A DNA stretch of 64,000 nt from Dillenia suffruticosa (taxonomy: Eukaryota; Streptophyta; Magnoliopsida; Dilleniales; Dilleniaceae): the NCBI GenBank assembly GCA_033439265.1, contig JAVTVX010000004.1, positions 10,582,201 through 10,646,200 of the forward strand, in the 5' to 3' direction. The position numbers and the translations under genes were made by a program. This document shows positions 1-13,393 of the stretch, one piece after another; within the stretch, counting starts at the first letter, position 1, and the number at the start of each line of letters is the position of its first letter. The notes under the pieces were generated by a model. It ran no database searches. It was not told the origin of the DNA and saw nothing but the letters and a program-made list of their open reading frames with translations.

Positions 1-102
1 ACTCGCTTTTAGGGAACTTGTCACTGTGAGTCATATACTCTATTTCATACAAAGTTGACTTGATTTTGATTTCAAGTTGGTTTGTTTGGCCAAGTGGGAG
101 AA
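1..102 (+). mobile_element. 3' internal tail of an LTR retrotransposon
   Basis: The purine-rich run AAGTGGGAGAA at 91-102 sits directly before an LTR that starts TGTTATG. This is the usual place of a polypurine tract. Only the last bases of the internal region are in the window, so the superfamily is not settled. Confidence 0.55.
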
Positions 103-658
103 TGTTATGAATTTTAAAATTCAAATCCCATGAATGAGAGTTAATGCATTCAAAATAAAGTTAATAAGGAAAATATAACCGGAAAAGAATTAAATATGAT
201 GAAAAATGGAAGGGATTTGAATTGGGATGCATTTGGTCACATTTAGATGTCTCGTTCAAATCTCCACACAATTAATCTTGTTTTCGGTTATGAATATTTG
301 ATTAAATTCTCAATATAACTTGCAATATTCTAGAGTAACAATTATGGGGTTTTAAAAGTTCTTTGATAGTTGAGAGCATATATAAACCCATTTCTAGTGT
401 ATTGGGTCCCTCACTCCAATTTCAAGTCTCCACAACATCTATTGAGAGAAATTGAGAGTTTAGAAGAATTGTGCATACCAGTTGGTGCTATTGCAATTGT
501 CGGAGATCATTAGAATCCGTGAACGTTCCAAAATCACCTTGGCGCCATCACAATTGCCAAAGATCATCGGAATCAAGAATGGTCGGAGGTACATTCGATC
601 ATTTTTCTCGAATTATTATTTTCACTTTTGCATTTGGTTTGCAATATAGGATCTAACA
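103..658 (+). mobile_element. 3' LTR of an LTR retrotransposon (556 bp)
   Basis: It starts TGTTA and ends TAACA (TG...CA, with 5-bp inverted ends), preceded by a polypurine tract. A TATA-like run, CATATATAAACCC, lies near 370-382. A related copy is at 41003-41507 in the same orientation. No matching target duplication can be checked because the 5' side is outside the window. Confidence 0.6.
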
Positions 659-2337
659 GGTGTGCCCTAACATTGCAATGCCATGGTTGTAGGCAGTCAT
701 ACCACCGTAGTTGCCCTTAACTACACTATTGTTTGGCGGCCCTTAGCGTTTTGGTAGTGGTGGACCATTTCCCTCTGCAATGGCGGCTTCTCTTCACCAC
801 CGATAGGTAGAGAGGAGCCCTTAACTGTGAGTCGACTAAGCCTTTCCCTCACCAGGGGAGAGGTAGCCATGGTTGTGGCCAACACCATGGCAAAAAAACA
901 TCAAGGTTCAGAACCGTAGCCAATTGATGTTGTTGAACTGTAGAGGCTTTCCTTCTGTAAGCTTTCGCTCATGAGTAAGTTTCACCGGTGAGGTCATAGG
1001 AACTTGATTTTCGACTATAGAACAACAGAAAGCTATGATGATGGAGATAAATGGCGGCGGCGGCTTTGATACTACCCCCACCAACCATATTAATTTTACA
1101 TATTTTTATAGTCGAATGGAGGTTTTTATATTTTTTTAAAAAAATAGGAGTTTTTTTGTATTTGACCCTAAATTCTAGAATATCTTTGTATTTTTCCAAC
1201 AAAAATTTAAAAGTTATTTTTTCTTTGTTTATCCATATACAATTATTTAATTTCCTTTTTAACCTTTTATCGGTGATTTAGTAAGGATTCAACCTTTTTA
1301 AAAGCCTCACTCTTAACTTAAATCCCTCCCTCTAAATGCCCAAATGCTCTCGCTCTCTCTCTCTCTCTCTCTAGAGCTTAAATTTGCCACAGAGAGCTCC
1401 GATGTGCTTAGGCACTCCACCAACCATATTGATTCTTTGACTTTTCTGCTTTTTTCCCCTCTTTTTATCTTCATCTGTAGCTTGTTGCTATGATCGAGGC
1501 ATTGTCATGGCATTTGATTATGAATTTGTTTGATTTATTGTGAATCATAGAACCGTAAAAGTTTTAAGATGGCGTTGTATTTGAAGATCAGGTCATGCAT
1601 GTTATATTAGTGATTTGATCTTCACCTTCATTCCCTTAATTATGTATTTATGTTATCTGGTACTGTTTGAATTTCTTTTTGGCTAAGAAATGTATGTCTC
1701 TGTTGGTAGAATAATCCTTTTATTGAAAGCCAGGCATGAGGATAAACCTATATACATCTGTGTACATACTAAAATATTGCATCAAATCAAATCATTAAAT
1801 TAAATATATAAGTAAAATAATCTTATATTATGTGAATATATATCTTCATCTGAAATATTGGACATTTTGCACAATTTTTCAAATTATTCTCTACGTACTA
1901 GCTTGATTAAGTTGCCCGAATCTATAATAGCAGGTTGGATTTATAGGGACTTGCGAAGGTTAAGAAAAAAAGATGGTTTTGTAATTAGTTTACTCTTTTC
2001 GGTTACTGCCTAACGTAGGCTTTGATAATTATTAATGTACGATTTAAGTATGTTTGCAACACAATCTGATCATAAATGATGTACCAAAAACTGGTATCTA
2101 TGAAGTATAAACATATATGTTGTTAATAACTTGATTTAGTTGACCAAATCTGGAGTAGCATGTTGTGGACAAGGTCCTACTAATATTTTATTATCCCATT
2201 TTCTTAGTTTTCTTTCCTTTTGTTTGCCTATTATTTCAGTTCCTCCTTCCTCATCTCATCTCTCATCTCTCTCTCTCTCTCTCAGGCGCATGCACCTTCT
2301 CTCTATGCATATATCCATATGTATAGTCATCAGTTTC
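659..2337. other. No gene recognised; (CT)n at 1350-1371
   Basis: Unassigned AT-rich sequence with CT microsatellites at about 1350-1371 and 2265-2282. Short open frames here overlap on both strands and match no family I recognise. Confidence 0.5.
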
Positions 2338-2443
2338 TTTTCGTATTGGTAGCCTTAACTGACTTCATGTTACTACACGGGTTGATCTGTTCTTTGCAAA
2401 TGATATGTACGATACATGTGGTTGATTTTGCAAATACATGATT

Positions 2444-5400
2444 TGTCACGCCCCAAACCGGGGTCATGAGCAACCACCCGTTACCCTGGATGTCGACTAT
2501 ATTTTTACAAAAAATCGGGAAAAATCTCCATATATTTCGGAGGTCTCCCAAGTACAATTTGACTTGTATATCAACATTCATCCTATAAAATAAACAAATG
2601 GTCATCCCGACCTCTCCAAAATCAACCAATGCCACAGCCAACATCCAGAACAACGCAAGGCTATAAAAATTTCCAGCAAACCTAACCACAGACCTCTACT
2701 GTCATGCCCAACTAGAGTACGAGTAGCCGCCACACCGAGCGGACATAAAATTTTACATAATATACAATAATTTTCCCAAGTAATATTCAAATACGTACAA
2801 TCGGCTCAATACAAATAAAATATGAGAGCTTCACAAATAAATATACATAAATTATACAGTCATCCTAAAAATAAATAAATGAGTACATTTATCAAATTAA
2901 AATCTCCAATAATCGTAGCGGGAGATATGGTAACATCCATACCCAAACCCGGTACTATCAAGTCAACATCGCAATACAATAATTCTTCTTCAGTCCAAAA
3001 CTAATCCTGTGGGGAGAAAGTGAGGGGTGAGTATCTATGGGAGGATACTCAACAAGTGAGGGGATTGATATCGTGCTATTAATATCGAGGGTGAACTTGG
3101 AATGTCAAAACATGGAACATAATATAAGTATGCGAAAATAACGTGTTGTTTCAATGTAAAACATATCTCCAGGCACACATTAGAAAATAACATATGCATC
3201 CCTCCATGTATCAAGTCACATACGTAGAACCGGCCAAACAAACAATCCCGGCAATGGTCTACCTCGACCAAGGACGGGCACATTGGGAGTTTTTCACTAT
3301 ACAAATATCAAATACTGGTTGTCTACCCCAATGTTGGCCAAAGGCTACTTCAACTAACCTGTAATTAATAATAATAATACATATATATAGTCGGCCGTGT
3401 ATGATGTCCTGCCCAGTGTTAGACAGAGGCAAACTCACATCCTCTCCGATAAGGGTCAACCTAGAACACCCAAATACATAACGATCTGGCGAATACCTCC
3501 GGCCGAAACGTATTCGGGTACAAGGGGTGCCTCTACCAAATATCCTTCGTAGCTACGGAATGCTAGAGGAAGTATATCACCATATCACCAAGTCGGTCGG
3601 GCATGTAGCCCCATGCATCATATCATCACATCGGTCGGGCATACAACCCTATGCATTGTATCATATCATCAGCCGGGCGTACAGCCCAAAGATTTTATAT
3701 AAATCCATTCAAAACCATGTGCCAATACAGTGAAAAGTTGGCACAATATCAATTATCAAACTCATGGATGCATAATCTATAAAATCAGCAGTTGAGACAC
3801 TCCAATGGTCATAAAATATGTACATATACTTATCAAAATCTAAACATTCAGTTTTCACACGTATAAAAATCATGTCGTTTGAAAATCGGTAAAACATGAT
3901 TTGTCAATCAATAGTAGATGTCAAAGTCCCACTCACTATATGGGAGAGGGTAGCACACACTCCAATAAACCACAAAGTGAAGAAAGAGTGCTCTGCTCAA
4001 TCGATCAAGCGCTATATCACTACAATAAGAGTTTACACATAACACATTAAAGGTGTTATAGCATTTGGGAATTAAAGGTCATATTTTAAATATCCCTTTC
4101 AACTATCCAAATAACAACTCCAACCACACATTATCAGAGGTACCCAACGCAATGAATGTGATACTAACATCAACTATTTACATCATCATTAACATCTCCA
4201 ATGTCTTTTCTAAATCATCAAAATGGCAACATAGGGTACACACCATGAAAACACCCAACTCAAGATAATGTTATTAACCATCAAATGCATCATTCATCTA
4301 TCCAATGCAACACCATAAAATATATCTACCATATATGCATACTCGCACATGTTCTTGTAAAATCTTATCATTTACACATTTTCAAGTCACTTAAATACAC
4401 CAATATTGGAAATACATGAACACACAATCATATATCCTTATACCTACATATAAACCTTCATTTTGCTTATTAAACACCATTCACAATACTCCTAACAACA
4501 TGCTATACTTGGGTTCCCTCCAATGTACTTGGCCAAGGCATTGCACATATATAGGGTCACAACTTTCACCTCAAAATCACCATACATATACCTATAACTT
4601 CTCATGCTCATGCCCTAAATTTTATATGCATATGGTCACTAATGCACCACAAAAATATGCACCCCAAAAATCTGTACACAGTTGGACTCCTTTAGTGCAG
4701 GAAATCCTACACTCATTCCTACTCTCTTTTATGCATTAACACACATATGTACACACTTTACTTCATGCCAAATTTCTGTACGTGTAATAGCACAAAAAAA
4801 TCCTACACTTAACCTAATTAACCACATACAACGTCAGAAAACGCATTCTATTCAAATCTAGTTTACATTCTAGTATATACAAGACTTCTTATCTTAAATT
4901 TACCCTAAATTTGATAGCCAAATCGAATGGGTCCGAAATCCCTCACCTAGGGTTTTCTCGGAACATAAACCTTCGTCCGAATGTCTCCTAGATCCCTACA
5001 AAATCTGAAACGCTACCTATCAAGACAAGATTTATTTGTTAGGTCATAAACACTTAGATCAAAATCAAAACCCTAAATCAGTTACCTGCGTAGAGATTTG
5101 TGGGCTGTCACGGGCTCACGGGCCGTAGCGGGCCATCGCGGGCTATAACGGGCTCGCGAGTCTGTGGGCCAATGGGCTTCTACTAACGGGCTCGCGGGTC
5201 TGCGGGCCAATGGGCTAGTGGGCCGGCAGGCCTGCGAGCTGATGGGCCTACAGGTTGGCGACCCTACGGGCCTGCGACTGATGGGCCTGCGGGCCGGTAG
5301 TGGCTCGCGGGCTGGTGCATGCTCATGTGCTAGTGCACACTTGTGCACTAGTGCGCTCGTAGCCTAGCTCGCACTCGCTGCCTGGCTCGCGCTCGCGGAC

Positions 5401-5871
5401 TGAGGCGCGCACAATCATGGACTGGGTCGTGCTCGCGTTTACGCTGTAGCGCGCTGGCGGAAAGACTTGCTATGGCTCGATCGCCTGCAAGTGCTAGGGT
5501 ACGCTCGTGGAGGCTCACAGGAGGAGACGGTCGTCGTACGCTGTGGCTCGATCACGTGCAAAGGCACACGCTTGCGGGATGCAGCGGTAGTCACGCGCGG
5601 TGGTATGCGGTACGCGGGGGCGATCGCACGATGGTGCGTTGGTGGTAGAGCTCGCGGCGGTGTGCGAATGGGAAGGGAGAGCGATCGCGAGAAATCGCGG
5701 GGGAGAGAAACTTTGAGAGAAAAACCGAGAGGGAAAGAAGAAGAAGAAGAAGAAGGAGAAGAAGATGAAGATGATAATGATGATGGTGGTGGGCTGTGGG
5801 CGGCAGAGCTTGCGGCGAAGGAGGAGTGGCGCCGCGGTAGGGAGAGAAACGAAAAGTTGAGGAGAGAGAGA

Positions 5872-5916
<45 letters not shown>

Positions 5917-6291
5917 GGAGAGATTAGGGTTTCCAACCCTAATCACCAAATCAATTTGGGGACGCAGCGTTTTGCCCCAAAACGTTGTGTCTCCAATTAT
6001 TATTATTTTTTACTAAATAAATAATTATATATATATTTATGCATATATATTTTTATACCCATATTTCGTTAGAAATGCGAATTTCATAAGAATGGGGTTT
6101 ACTTCGATTTGTCGATTCGACAAATTAAAATATACCAAAAATTTAATTTAAATACCCAAAAAATCAAAAATCAAAGTTAAATAAATAAAATGTCTCTCTA
6201 TATAATAAACTGAGGAATATCTCAGTTTTATATGTATATATATATTTTGAAAATGGTACTCTTCTACGAATACCGTAGTGTCGGTGTTACA
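2444..6291 (-). mobile_element. Solo LTR, Gypsy Tekay-like (3.85 kb)
   Basis: Read on the minus strand it begins TGTAACACCG and ends GGGCGTGACA. It is flanked by the direct 5-bp repeat TGATT (2439-2443 and 6292-6296). It has the layout seen in the other Tekay LTRs here: AT-rich start, double hairpin (5922-5991), CT/GA-rich run, GC-rich block (about 5100-5700), then a long AT-rich remainder. No internal region adjoins it, so it is a solo LTR. The same insertion with the same duplication is at 60087-63894. Confidence 0.9.
5922..5991 (-). promoter_or_regulatory. Double hairpin in LTR
   Basis: Two palindromes: 5922-5944 (arms GATTAGGGTT and AACCCTAATC) and 5961-5991 (GCAGCGTTTTG, 4-nt loop, CAAAACGTTGT). 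This is the same arrangement as in the other Tekay LTRs of the window. Confidence 0.6.
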
Positions 6292-7160
6292 TGATTTCTC
6301 TCTCTCTCTCTCATATGATTGAACCTTCAAGACTAATGTTTCAAGTGCATCGAAATTTTGCATGTCATTTGTGAACTTTTTTGGATTGTTATCCTGATTC
6401 TTAATGAATGCAAAGTGAAGATATATTGTTGCACTATGTAGAGCTAGCTGGAGGAATGTGATCAGAGGGCAGAGTCAAATTTACATCATGCTAATGGATC
6501 GCAACAATTGATATTCTTTAGAATGCTAAATCATACATCCATCTGGGGCGTTGAACTTGTTGTAAAACTGTATCCCTTGTGATAGACACTGGAAATCTTC
6601 ATGGAAGTTGTATCATTAGTAATGGCTAACTTCTACGGAACATTTTTCAATGGCTATCTTGTACTCTGGATAGGAAAATATTTTGTAGAAGCTTCCTCTA
6701 TTTAAGACTGATATATGCAAATGACCCTTGTTTTTTCAGAAATCAAATTATTTTGGGTACTGTTAAATTTAATTGCCATAACCTGAAGCATGGTGATTTT
6801 TTAAAAATATTAAAAGATTTTGTTTACGAGTGCATCTCAATGAATAAACACAATAAATTTAGGAACTACAATACCTTTCTTAATAATCTCACAATCAGGA
6901 TGATAACCACGCCAAATAAGTTATCACTGCAAATTCACCCTGTCTCTCTGGAAGTTAAAAAAAAATGGTCAAATTTCAAAAGAATAAGAACAGATATTAA
7001 ATTTTATCGAATTTCTGATACGTAGAAAATATTATGCAGAGTGAGAGTTCAATCATTTTGTAATTTCAATTTACAAGTGTCAACTTCTCTCATCTTCATT
7101 CTAGCATTGTTCTCCATATTAAACAATCTTTTACTAGAAGACACTCGATGAAAATCCACA
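6292..7160. other. Flank inside the arm, no gene recognised
   Basis: Holds a CT run (6298-6311) and AT-rich sequence with no recognisable product. It pairs with about 59171-60086; a 330-bp stretch (6350-6680) shows roughly 4% mismatch by eye. Confidence 0.5.
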
Positions 7161-7820
7161 AATGTCTCTCACTCTTTTCTTATATTTTTAATTGTTCTTT
7201 TATGATCCGTCCTAATCTCCATTCCTTTCTTGCTTTCGTTTTAGTCTCTTTCATATTTAAAGTCTGAAACTCACTTGAAACTAGACTTTACAATAAAAGC
7301 ATCACCTGCCAGATCTTGCTATACTAAGCCGCTCATCCCCAAGCTCAATGTGTAGAGCAACATCAGAGAAAGTTTTCACAATGTTATTGTGATTCAAACT
7401 AAATTTCATGTGCTCTCACTTAATAGGAAAAGATTGGATCAAGACTTGAATTTTTTATTTATTGGAGAGGACATGACTAACTGCCTACTACTCTCTAATC
7501 ATGTTAGACACGTCTCTTAACAATTGTTTGATACTGTGGCCACCTTGTTTTTATTCAGTATCAAACTCTATAGTCATTTATCTAAAATAAGTCACTGGTA
7601 CCTTTATCTTTTACTATGAGGTACACCCAAATGTCATGAGCAGTCACATATTGCTCATACTCAGAAATCACGCCATCAATCACAAAGCTAACCAATGTTG
7701 TATGAATAGTAGAATTTATCCTTTTTCATGCCTGGTAAGCATCTTATTCTCTTATCTATGGAGCAACATTGCCCGTACCAAAGTACTACATGACATGCAT
7801 GATACCTTTCAAGAGAGTGA
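7160..7820 (-). mobile_element. Copia gag relic
   Basis: Inverted partner of 58560-59170, where the frame is easier to read. It resembles the UBN2-type gag of Ty1/copia elements. It is an old, broken fragment with many breaks; no LTRs of its own were found beside it. Confidence 0.55.
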
Positions 7821-7829
7821 ACACTAATA

Positions 7830-9220
7830 TTAATGCTCATATCATACACATAATTTTATTTTTCAAAATTAATATTCAAGATAGGTCAACATTAGGTATA
7901 GAATCAAAAGTTCACTAGATTCTCAGTCATCTTCTATGATACTAATAGATCACCATCATAAATTTAATTTAAAATTACAAAATCCAATAGATTTTCAATG
8001 AGAGTTTCTCAAATTATTCCAACCAAAAAACCTCACACTTAAATATATGAAGTATTTAAATAATTTTATAATTATGGATAAGAATTACTCAGATTCTACC
8101 GGTCCAAAATTTTCTTTTAAACATACAAAATATTTAAATAATATTTTAATTTTGGATGAGAATTACTCAAATTCTACAAATCCATTTATTTTCATTCAAT
8201 AAAGCCTAGTTTTCTTTTCCCTACATGATCATATAATTTAACAAATATAGCCAACAACTATTTAAAAGAAACTTTACATAAAAAAAATTATATAAAACTT
8301 CATCTTTTGCATGATCACGCTCCTAGCCAATAGTCATAACCTGTGAAATAAAATATATAAATAAATTATCATGTTCAGGACAAATCTATTCAGGATATCA
8401 TATTTACAATTTCCTTAGATAGCCTATCCCTAGGAGTAAATCTCCTTAGCACTTGTGAGGAACTATTTATATTTTAAGATAACATTTTCTTGATTTGTGT
8501 CTCTATATTTTTTTACTTCCTACTTTTCTATTAACGATGGTCTTCACATCATTAAGAATCATGTAATCGTTCTTGGCAAGCAACTCATCAAATATGTTAA
8601 CCCAATAAGGAGGTAGCAAATTTCTCAGTATGTACACGTCGTCCCCCGAATGGTATGACCTAATTGAAAAAATTCCAAATGTTTCTCTTCCATAATCTCA
8701 ACATGATCTGATAAAATATGAGATGAGTTCATTTTGTAAATCAACATTTGATCCAATTTCATCAAATACTCTAAAATTATCAAATCTCTTTCCCTCCCCC
8801 AGAGGCCAAAAGACTTTTAAAAATGCATTCGATTATCACCACTTTCCCTAAAAAAGAAAACAAAATTAGGTTAGACACGTAACTAATTATAATATTATAA
8901 TAAATCCTAAAGGATTATTTTTAAAATATTTTTTTAATTTTAAAACAATTTTATATTACAAAACTAATTTTCAAATATAAATAATGAGCAAAAATACAAA
9001 GAAATAATGAGTGTGAAAAACAAATTTCCACTTGATTAGCCAAAAATAAGAAAATAATTTTCTAGACTCATATAAAAATTTTTAGAATTTTTTCAATATT
9101 GAAAATAATTTTTCAATAATTTTAAACGATTTTTAAGTTTAAAAATCTAGAAAAATTATTTTTCAAATTCGAAAATAAATTAAAAATTATAAAAAAAAAA
9201 TCCAGAGAGAACAAAAATTA
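7830..9220. other. Unassigned relic sequence, repeated at 15704
   Basis: AT-rich, with a local duplication of about 75 bp (8041-8100 resembles 8101-8178). From about 8098 on it is repeated at 15704-16820 in the same orientation, and inverted at about 57150-58280. The minus strand has short coding-like stretches (around 8560-8640) that I could not place in a family. Confidence 0.45.
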
Positions 9221-9223
9221 GTT

Positions 9224-9541
9224 TTGATGAAAATTCTAGAAGAAATGGAGGCTGCATGTGCCCTCACACATCGTCGAGATGGATTCTCCAAAATAGACAC
9301 GTGCACACTCTCCTTGGGTGGCGCAAGTACTTCACGCGTTGCCTTCTCGGATTTTACCAATCACCAAATTTTAGTTATCTCCATTTTTGATATCGCTAAG
9401 TTTAGTAGTGGTCTCGAATTTTCTATCAGACATCTCTGGCCTAAGGGGTGGACATCACATGCCAATACCAAAAGTGAGATCGGTCATGAGTACTATTTCA
9501 TCCTCTTTCTCAATTTTTCTTTTGTTTTTTTCAATTTATGA
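9224..9541 (+). other. Conserved 105-codon open frame, unknown
   Basis: Open frame beginning MMKILEEMEAACALTHRRDG. Versions of it stay open at 16826-17167 (113 codons, clearly diverged) and in the other arm at 56833-57144 on the minus strand. The shared core is HLWPKGWTSHA about 70 residues in. It lies antisense to, and inside, the CACTA relic, downstream of the transposase. I recognise no domain, no signal peptide and no membrane segment. It may be a chance open frame kept by low divergence, since the strongest identity is between arms that are recent copies. The 16826 copy is the only independent support. Confidence 0.25.
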
Positions 9542-9612
9542 GGCACCCTGGTTAACTATTTCGTAGAGTTAGCTTTTTTTATGAAAAGATGATGATTTCC
9601 CTGGCTACTCTT

Positions 9613-9756
9613 TCATGTTGGCCCCATCCTTTTACGTCTAACTCTTCCCACAAGTTCCTTGCCAGTGACTTTGAGGAACACTCTGTTTACAATTTGATTG
9701 ATGGACTCTTGCATTGAGATAACTTGTTGAGTTGCTATCATTTCATCAATTTGTTC
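9613..9756 (-). pseudogene. CACTA second-gene (TNPA-like) terminal exon
   Basis: On the minus strand, an acceptor-like TATAG precedes a 47-codon stretch ending in a stop. It contains IDEMMATQQ and GKELVGRVRGKRM. A GRVRG-type motif near the end of a helical segment recalls the plant transposase_24/TNPA-like accessory proteins of CACTA elements. It lies downstream of TNP2 on the same strand, where such a gene is expected. Assignment to that family is inference; the twin is 56611-56754. Confidence 0.35.
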
Positions 9757-10899
9757 CTATACATAAAAAATACATATATAAATTTCAACACAAACTTTCA
9801 TTAAAAGATCAATACAATTGCTTAGAAATAAATTATATCTAAAATTCATGTGACTATCATACTGACAAATTTGTATTTACATATGAACCATCCTTCCTCA
9901 TATGGTAGTTTTGTAAGGTTCAATTCTGTTAGAGGATATCCTATCTCTTATTCCTAAAATAAAATCATTGGCAACTAAAAAGATACTACTAAATACAGCA
10001 ACAGTATTTTAAAAAATTATTAATTCCTTTATCCACCTCGTAAATAACTTTGAGCCGCAGAGCACATATATGTTTGTTGTAGTCAGATCTACTTCACTAT
10101 CTTAGACTTCTCCTACGAAATATTTTGAATTATTATGGTAAGTATATAAAAAGAAAAAAAAAACAAAATCTTATTAAATAAAGCATGTTATTATCTTTTT
10201 ACGTGTTGAGCACTAGTGTGCAACAATGGCCTCCTAATCACGAGGATCGTGACCCTCCGAGACATTTGCAGAAATCTCCTCAACAGTCTAATCATCATCA
10301 TAATATTTTTCTAAGAGTATAACTATGGTATTTAAATGCTATAGAAATTGATTTGAGGATAAATGTATCAACATCATCCTCAATTGGTGTTTCGAATAGA
10401 ATCTTTTTTGTAGAAGAAAACACATGAAGTAAAACATGTTGCAACAACAATAAAAGAAAACAAATATAGAAAATATTTTCATGAAAGATATCATTTGTTC
10501 TTTCGTGCCAAAGATCTATTGTGTTAGTTTTTATGACTAAGAGGGTAAAATGTCATTTAAATAATATATAGGGAAATCTCCTCTCTCTCCCCCTCTCTCT
10601 CTATATATGTAATGTATATATGTATTCTTTCCCAACATTTAAGGTAAATGTCCTCGGATTTACTTTGCCAACAAAAGAAATGTCAAAACATTAAAACCTA
10701 CCGTATTTTTTCTATTGAAATGATGGCAAAAGTTCCCACCACCGGTAATTTTTTTTTTTTAGGAACCACTTTTCCCAACATTTTAGTTCTATAACATTGC
10801 AGAAAATTGACATTAATTCACCATTAAAAATACACATGGCATTTTTCATATATATATTAAATTCACTAAAGGGGCAAGAAACTACTAAAAAATCTCTGA

Positions 10900-13210
10900 T
10901 ACCAATGAAAGTTTCAAACAAACTAACAAATGGGTACATCTATCTGTATTGTACGGGTCCTCTGACCTTCACCTCATAAGCTAAGTGAGCAGGCAAATGC
11001 TCCATACTAGCAAAGAATGACGGGGGAAGATTTTCTCAAGTTTGCACAACGTCTCAACTATATTTCTCTCCAACATCTCCATATGATTAATACGCAACTC
11101 AGTCGCACATAAGTCTCTAAAGAAATTATTGTGTTCCGTTAAAACATCCAAAGTGGCATTGGGTACAAGGTCACGGAAGGTAATAAGAATCAATCTCTGC
11201 ATAAAGATGTGACAATCATGATTTTTCATCCCATAAAATTTGAAATCCTCCAAGCTCACACATCGAGCCAAGTTTAAAGCATATCCATCATGAAATTTCA
11301 AAATTTTCAGCCATCGGCATACATGTAATATTTGATCTTTATGTAAGGCGTATGAACCTTTTGGCAACCAAGTCCTCCCATTCATTTCTCTCAATTCTAA
11401 TTTAGGTCGTTTGCAATACAACCCCAAGTCGAGTCTCGCCTTTACGTTGTCCTTGATTTTTTCTTTAATATCCATCACAGTGTTAAATACATTCTCAAAC
11501 ACATTTTTTTTTAATATGCATCACATCCAAATTGTGGCAAATAAGAAAGATTTTTTAATAAGGCAACTCCCAAAATATACATCTTTTCACCTAGTTGTGT
11601 TCGATTCCAAAGCCTAAAAATGTCTGTCTATCGTATTTTCTTCCAAAGATAATTTCAGAAAGAGAAGACACTCGATAAAACATCTCATCGCCAGATAAAA
11701 GAGGAGGGACATCATTCCCAACTATTCCTTTTCAGAATTTATCCCTTTACCTCCGATATAGATGATCAGTAGGAAGAAATTGATGATGACAATCAAAGAA
11801 TGAAATCTTTCGACCATTAGCAAGAACAAATGACTTTGTATTCTCCATGCAATAGAGCATGCTAACTTTCCATGAGTGCTCTATCCTAACAACATTGCAT
11901 AAGCTGGAAAATCACTTATTGTCCATAAAAGTGCAGCTCTCATATGGAAGTTTTGTTGTCTTGATATGTCATAAGTGATAACTCCATCACTCCATAACAT
12001 TTTCAGTTTTTCAATCAAAGGTCTCAAAAAGACATCAATATGCTTAATAGGATTTCTCGGTCCCAGGATTATCAGACTCATATAAATGAAAGGCTACTTC
12101 ATACACATAGAAGCAGGCAAATTATAAATAGTCATAAAAACTAGCCAACATGAGTAAGGAATAGATGACTGACCAAATGGCTTAAATCCATCTGTACATA
12201 ACCCTAAGTGCATATTTTGAGTTTTAGAGGCGAATGATGGATAAGTAGAATCAAAATGCTCCCATGCTTGACTATAGGCATAGTGTGTAACAACTTCATC
12301 ATCTGTACGTTAATTTCTAGCATGTCATGTCATGTGTTCTACTGTAACTGTTGACATGTAAAGCCTTTGAAGTCTTGGTGTTAGAGACAAGTATCGTAAC
12401 ACCTTGTTTGATACTTGTTTTCTTTTTCCACTACCCACGTTTCAAAGTTTATATCGAGGATTACCGCATATGAAAACAATTGGTTTTTCCCCGATATTCT
12501 AGATAATATAATATACAATAATTTTCACAAATATCAATCTTCTGATAACCAAGTCCAAGTTTTTTCTAGGGTTTCTTTGTTCCATAAAAATTAGATATGA
12601 ACTTTGAATCTTCGGGTAACATAGTTTGTATAATCTCATTAATGCAATCATAATATGCCGCACTTATGTTGAATTCTAACTTGCAATTTAATAATTGTGA
12701 AACTGCTGACAATATTGTTTGCATTTTACACACATTCCATAATGGTTTTTCAGCACTTTTCAACAACTCATAAAACATTGCCGCTTCTGGATTAGGTGGC
12801 TCCGTATTCTCAACATTTATGTCATCAAGATTCGAATTCCAATCAAAATGAGGGCCTAATGCATCGACAATCATGGATCTATATGGACCTTGTACATGCT
12901 CTCTACGTCTAGATGATTCCCCTTCAAATGATTGTCCATTTCTTACTTCTTCGTGACAAACCCATATGGTGTAACCATTAACAAACTCTTTTGACAACAA
13001 GTGCACTGCGACATCATCCCGAGAACAAAATTTATGGTTCCGATAGTTATGGCAAGGACATCTAATCTTTAACCCATCCATAAAATTGTGTTGTGAACAT
13101 GCAAAATCCAAGAAGTTATTAACACTCTCAACAAATTCATTTGTTAAGTATCCATTAGCTAAGCAACAAAACATCCAACTCCAATCAATTGACCCCATAT
13201 CGAATGACAA
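10900..13210 (-). pseudogene. CACTA transposase TNP2 relic (left copy)
   Basis: This is the catalytic transposase of En/Spm-type DNA transposons, which binds the element ends and moves them by cut and paste. On the minus strand 13210-12566 is an open 214-codon frame with the N-terminal Transpos_assoc domain (SRDDVAVHLLSKEFVNGYTI). Transposase_21-like blocks follow at 12081-11881 (IDVFLRPLIEKLKMLWSDGV) and 11502-10981 (KDNVKARLDLGLYCKRPKL, then HICRWLK-type sequence). Stops and frame shifts separate these blocks, and recognisable coding stops near the MYPF motif at about 10939, short of a usual full TNP2. The element's 5' end is upstream at 15703. Inactive; the inverted twin is 53164-55470. 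Confidence 0.85.
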
Positions 13211-13393
13211 ACTATATAATAAAAAAAGATGTTTAAGATGACAATGTCAAATACTACAATGACAATGTCAATAACGTAAAAGAACGAAAAGGGAAAATAG
13301 GGAATACCAGTGTATACTATGGTGATGTGGGATCTATAGAATGTCTACTTGAGTTTAGTTCAATATAAACAGACGAAGATAGAGAATTAGGCT

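Noticed and set aside
969-1281. Frames on both strands near 1 kb
   Set aside because: Low-complexity Phe/Ile/Leu-rich translations of AT-rich DNA.
4017-4030. CACTACAATAAGAG as a CACTA end
   Set aside because: It lies inside the 3.8-kb solo LTR with no subterminal repeats and no partner end; chance match.
5082-6024. Long overlapping open frames on both strands
   Set aside because: They run through GC-rich repeats and GA/GAA microsatellites of the solo LTR; residues are simple repeats (Ser/Leu, Glu/Arg) with no domain.
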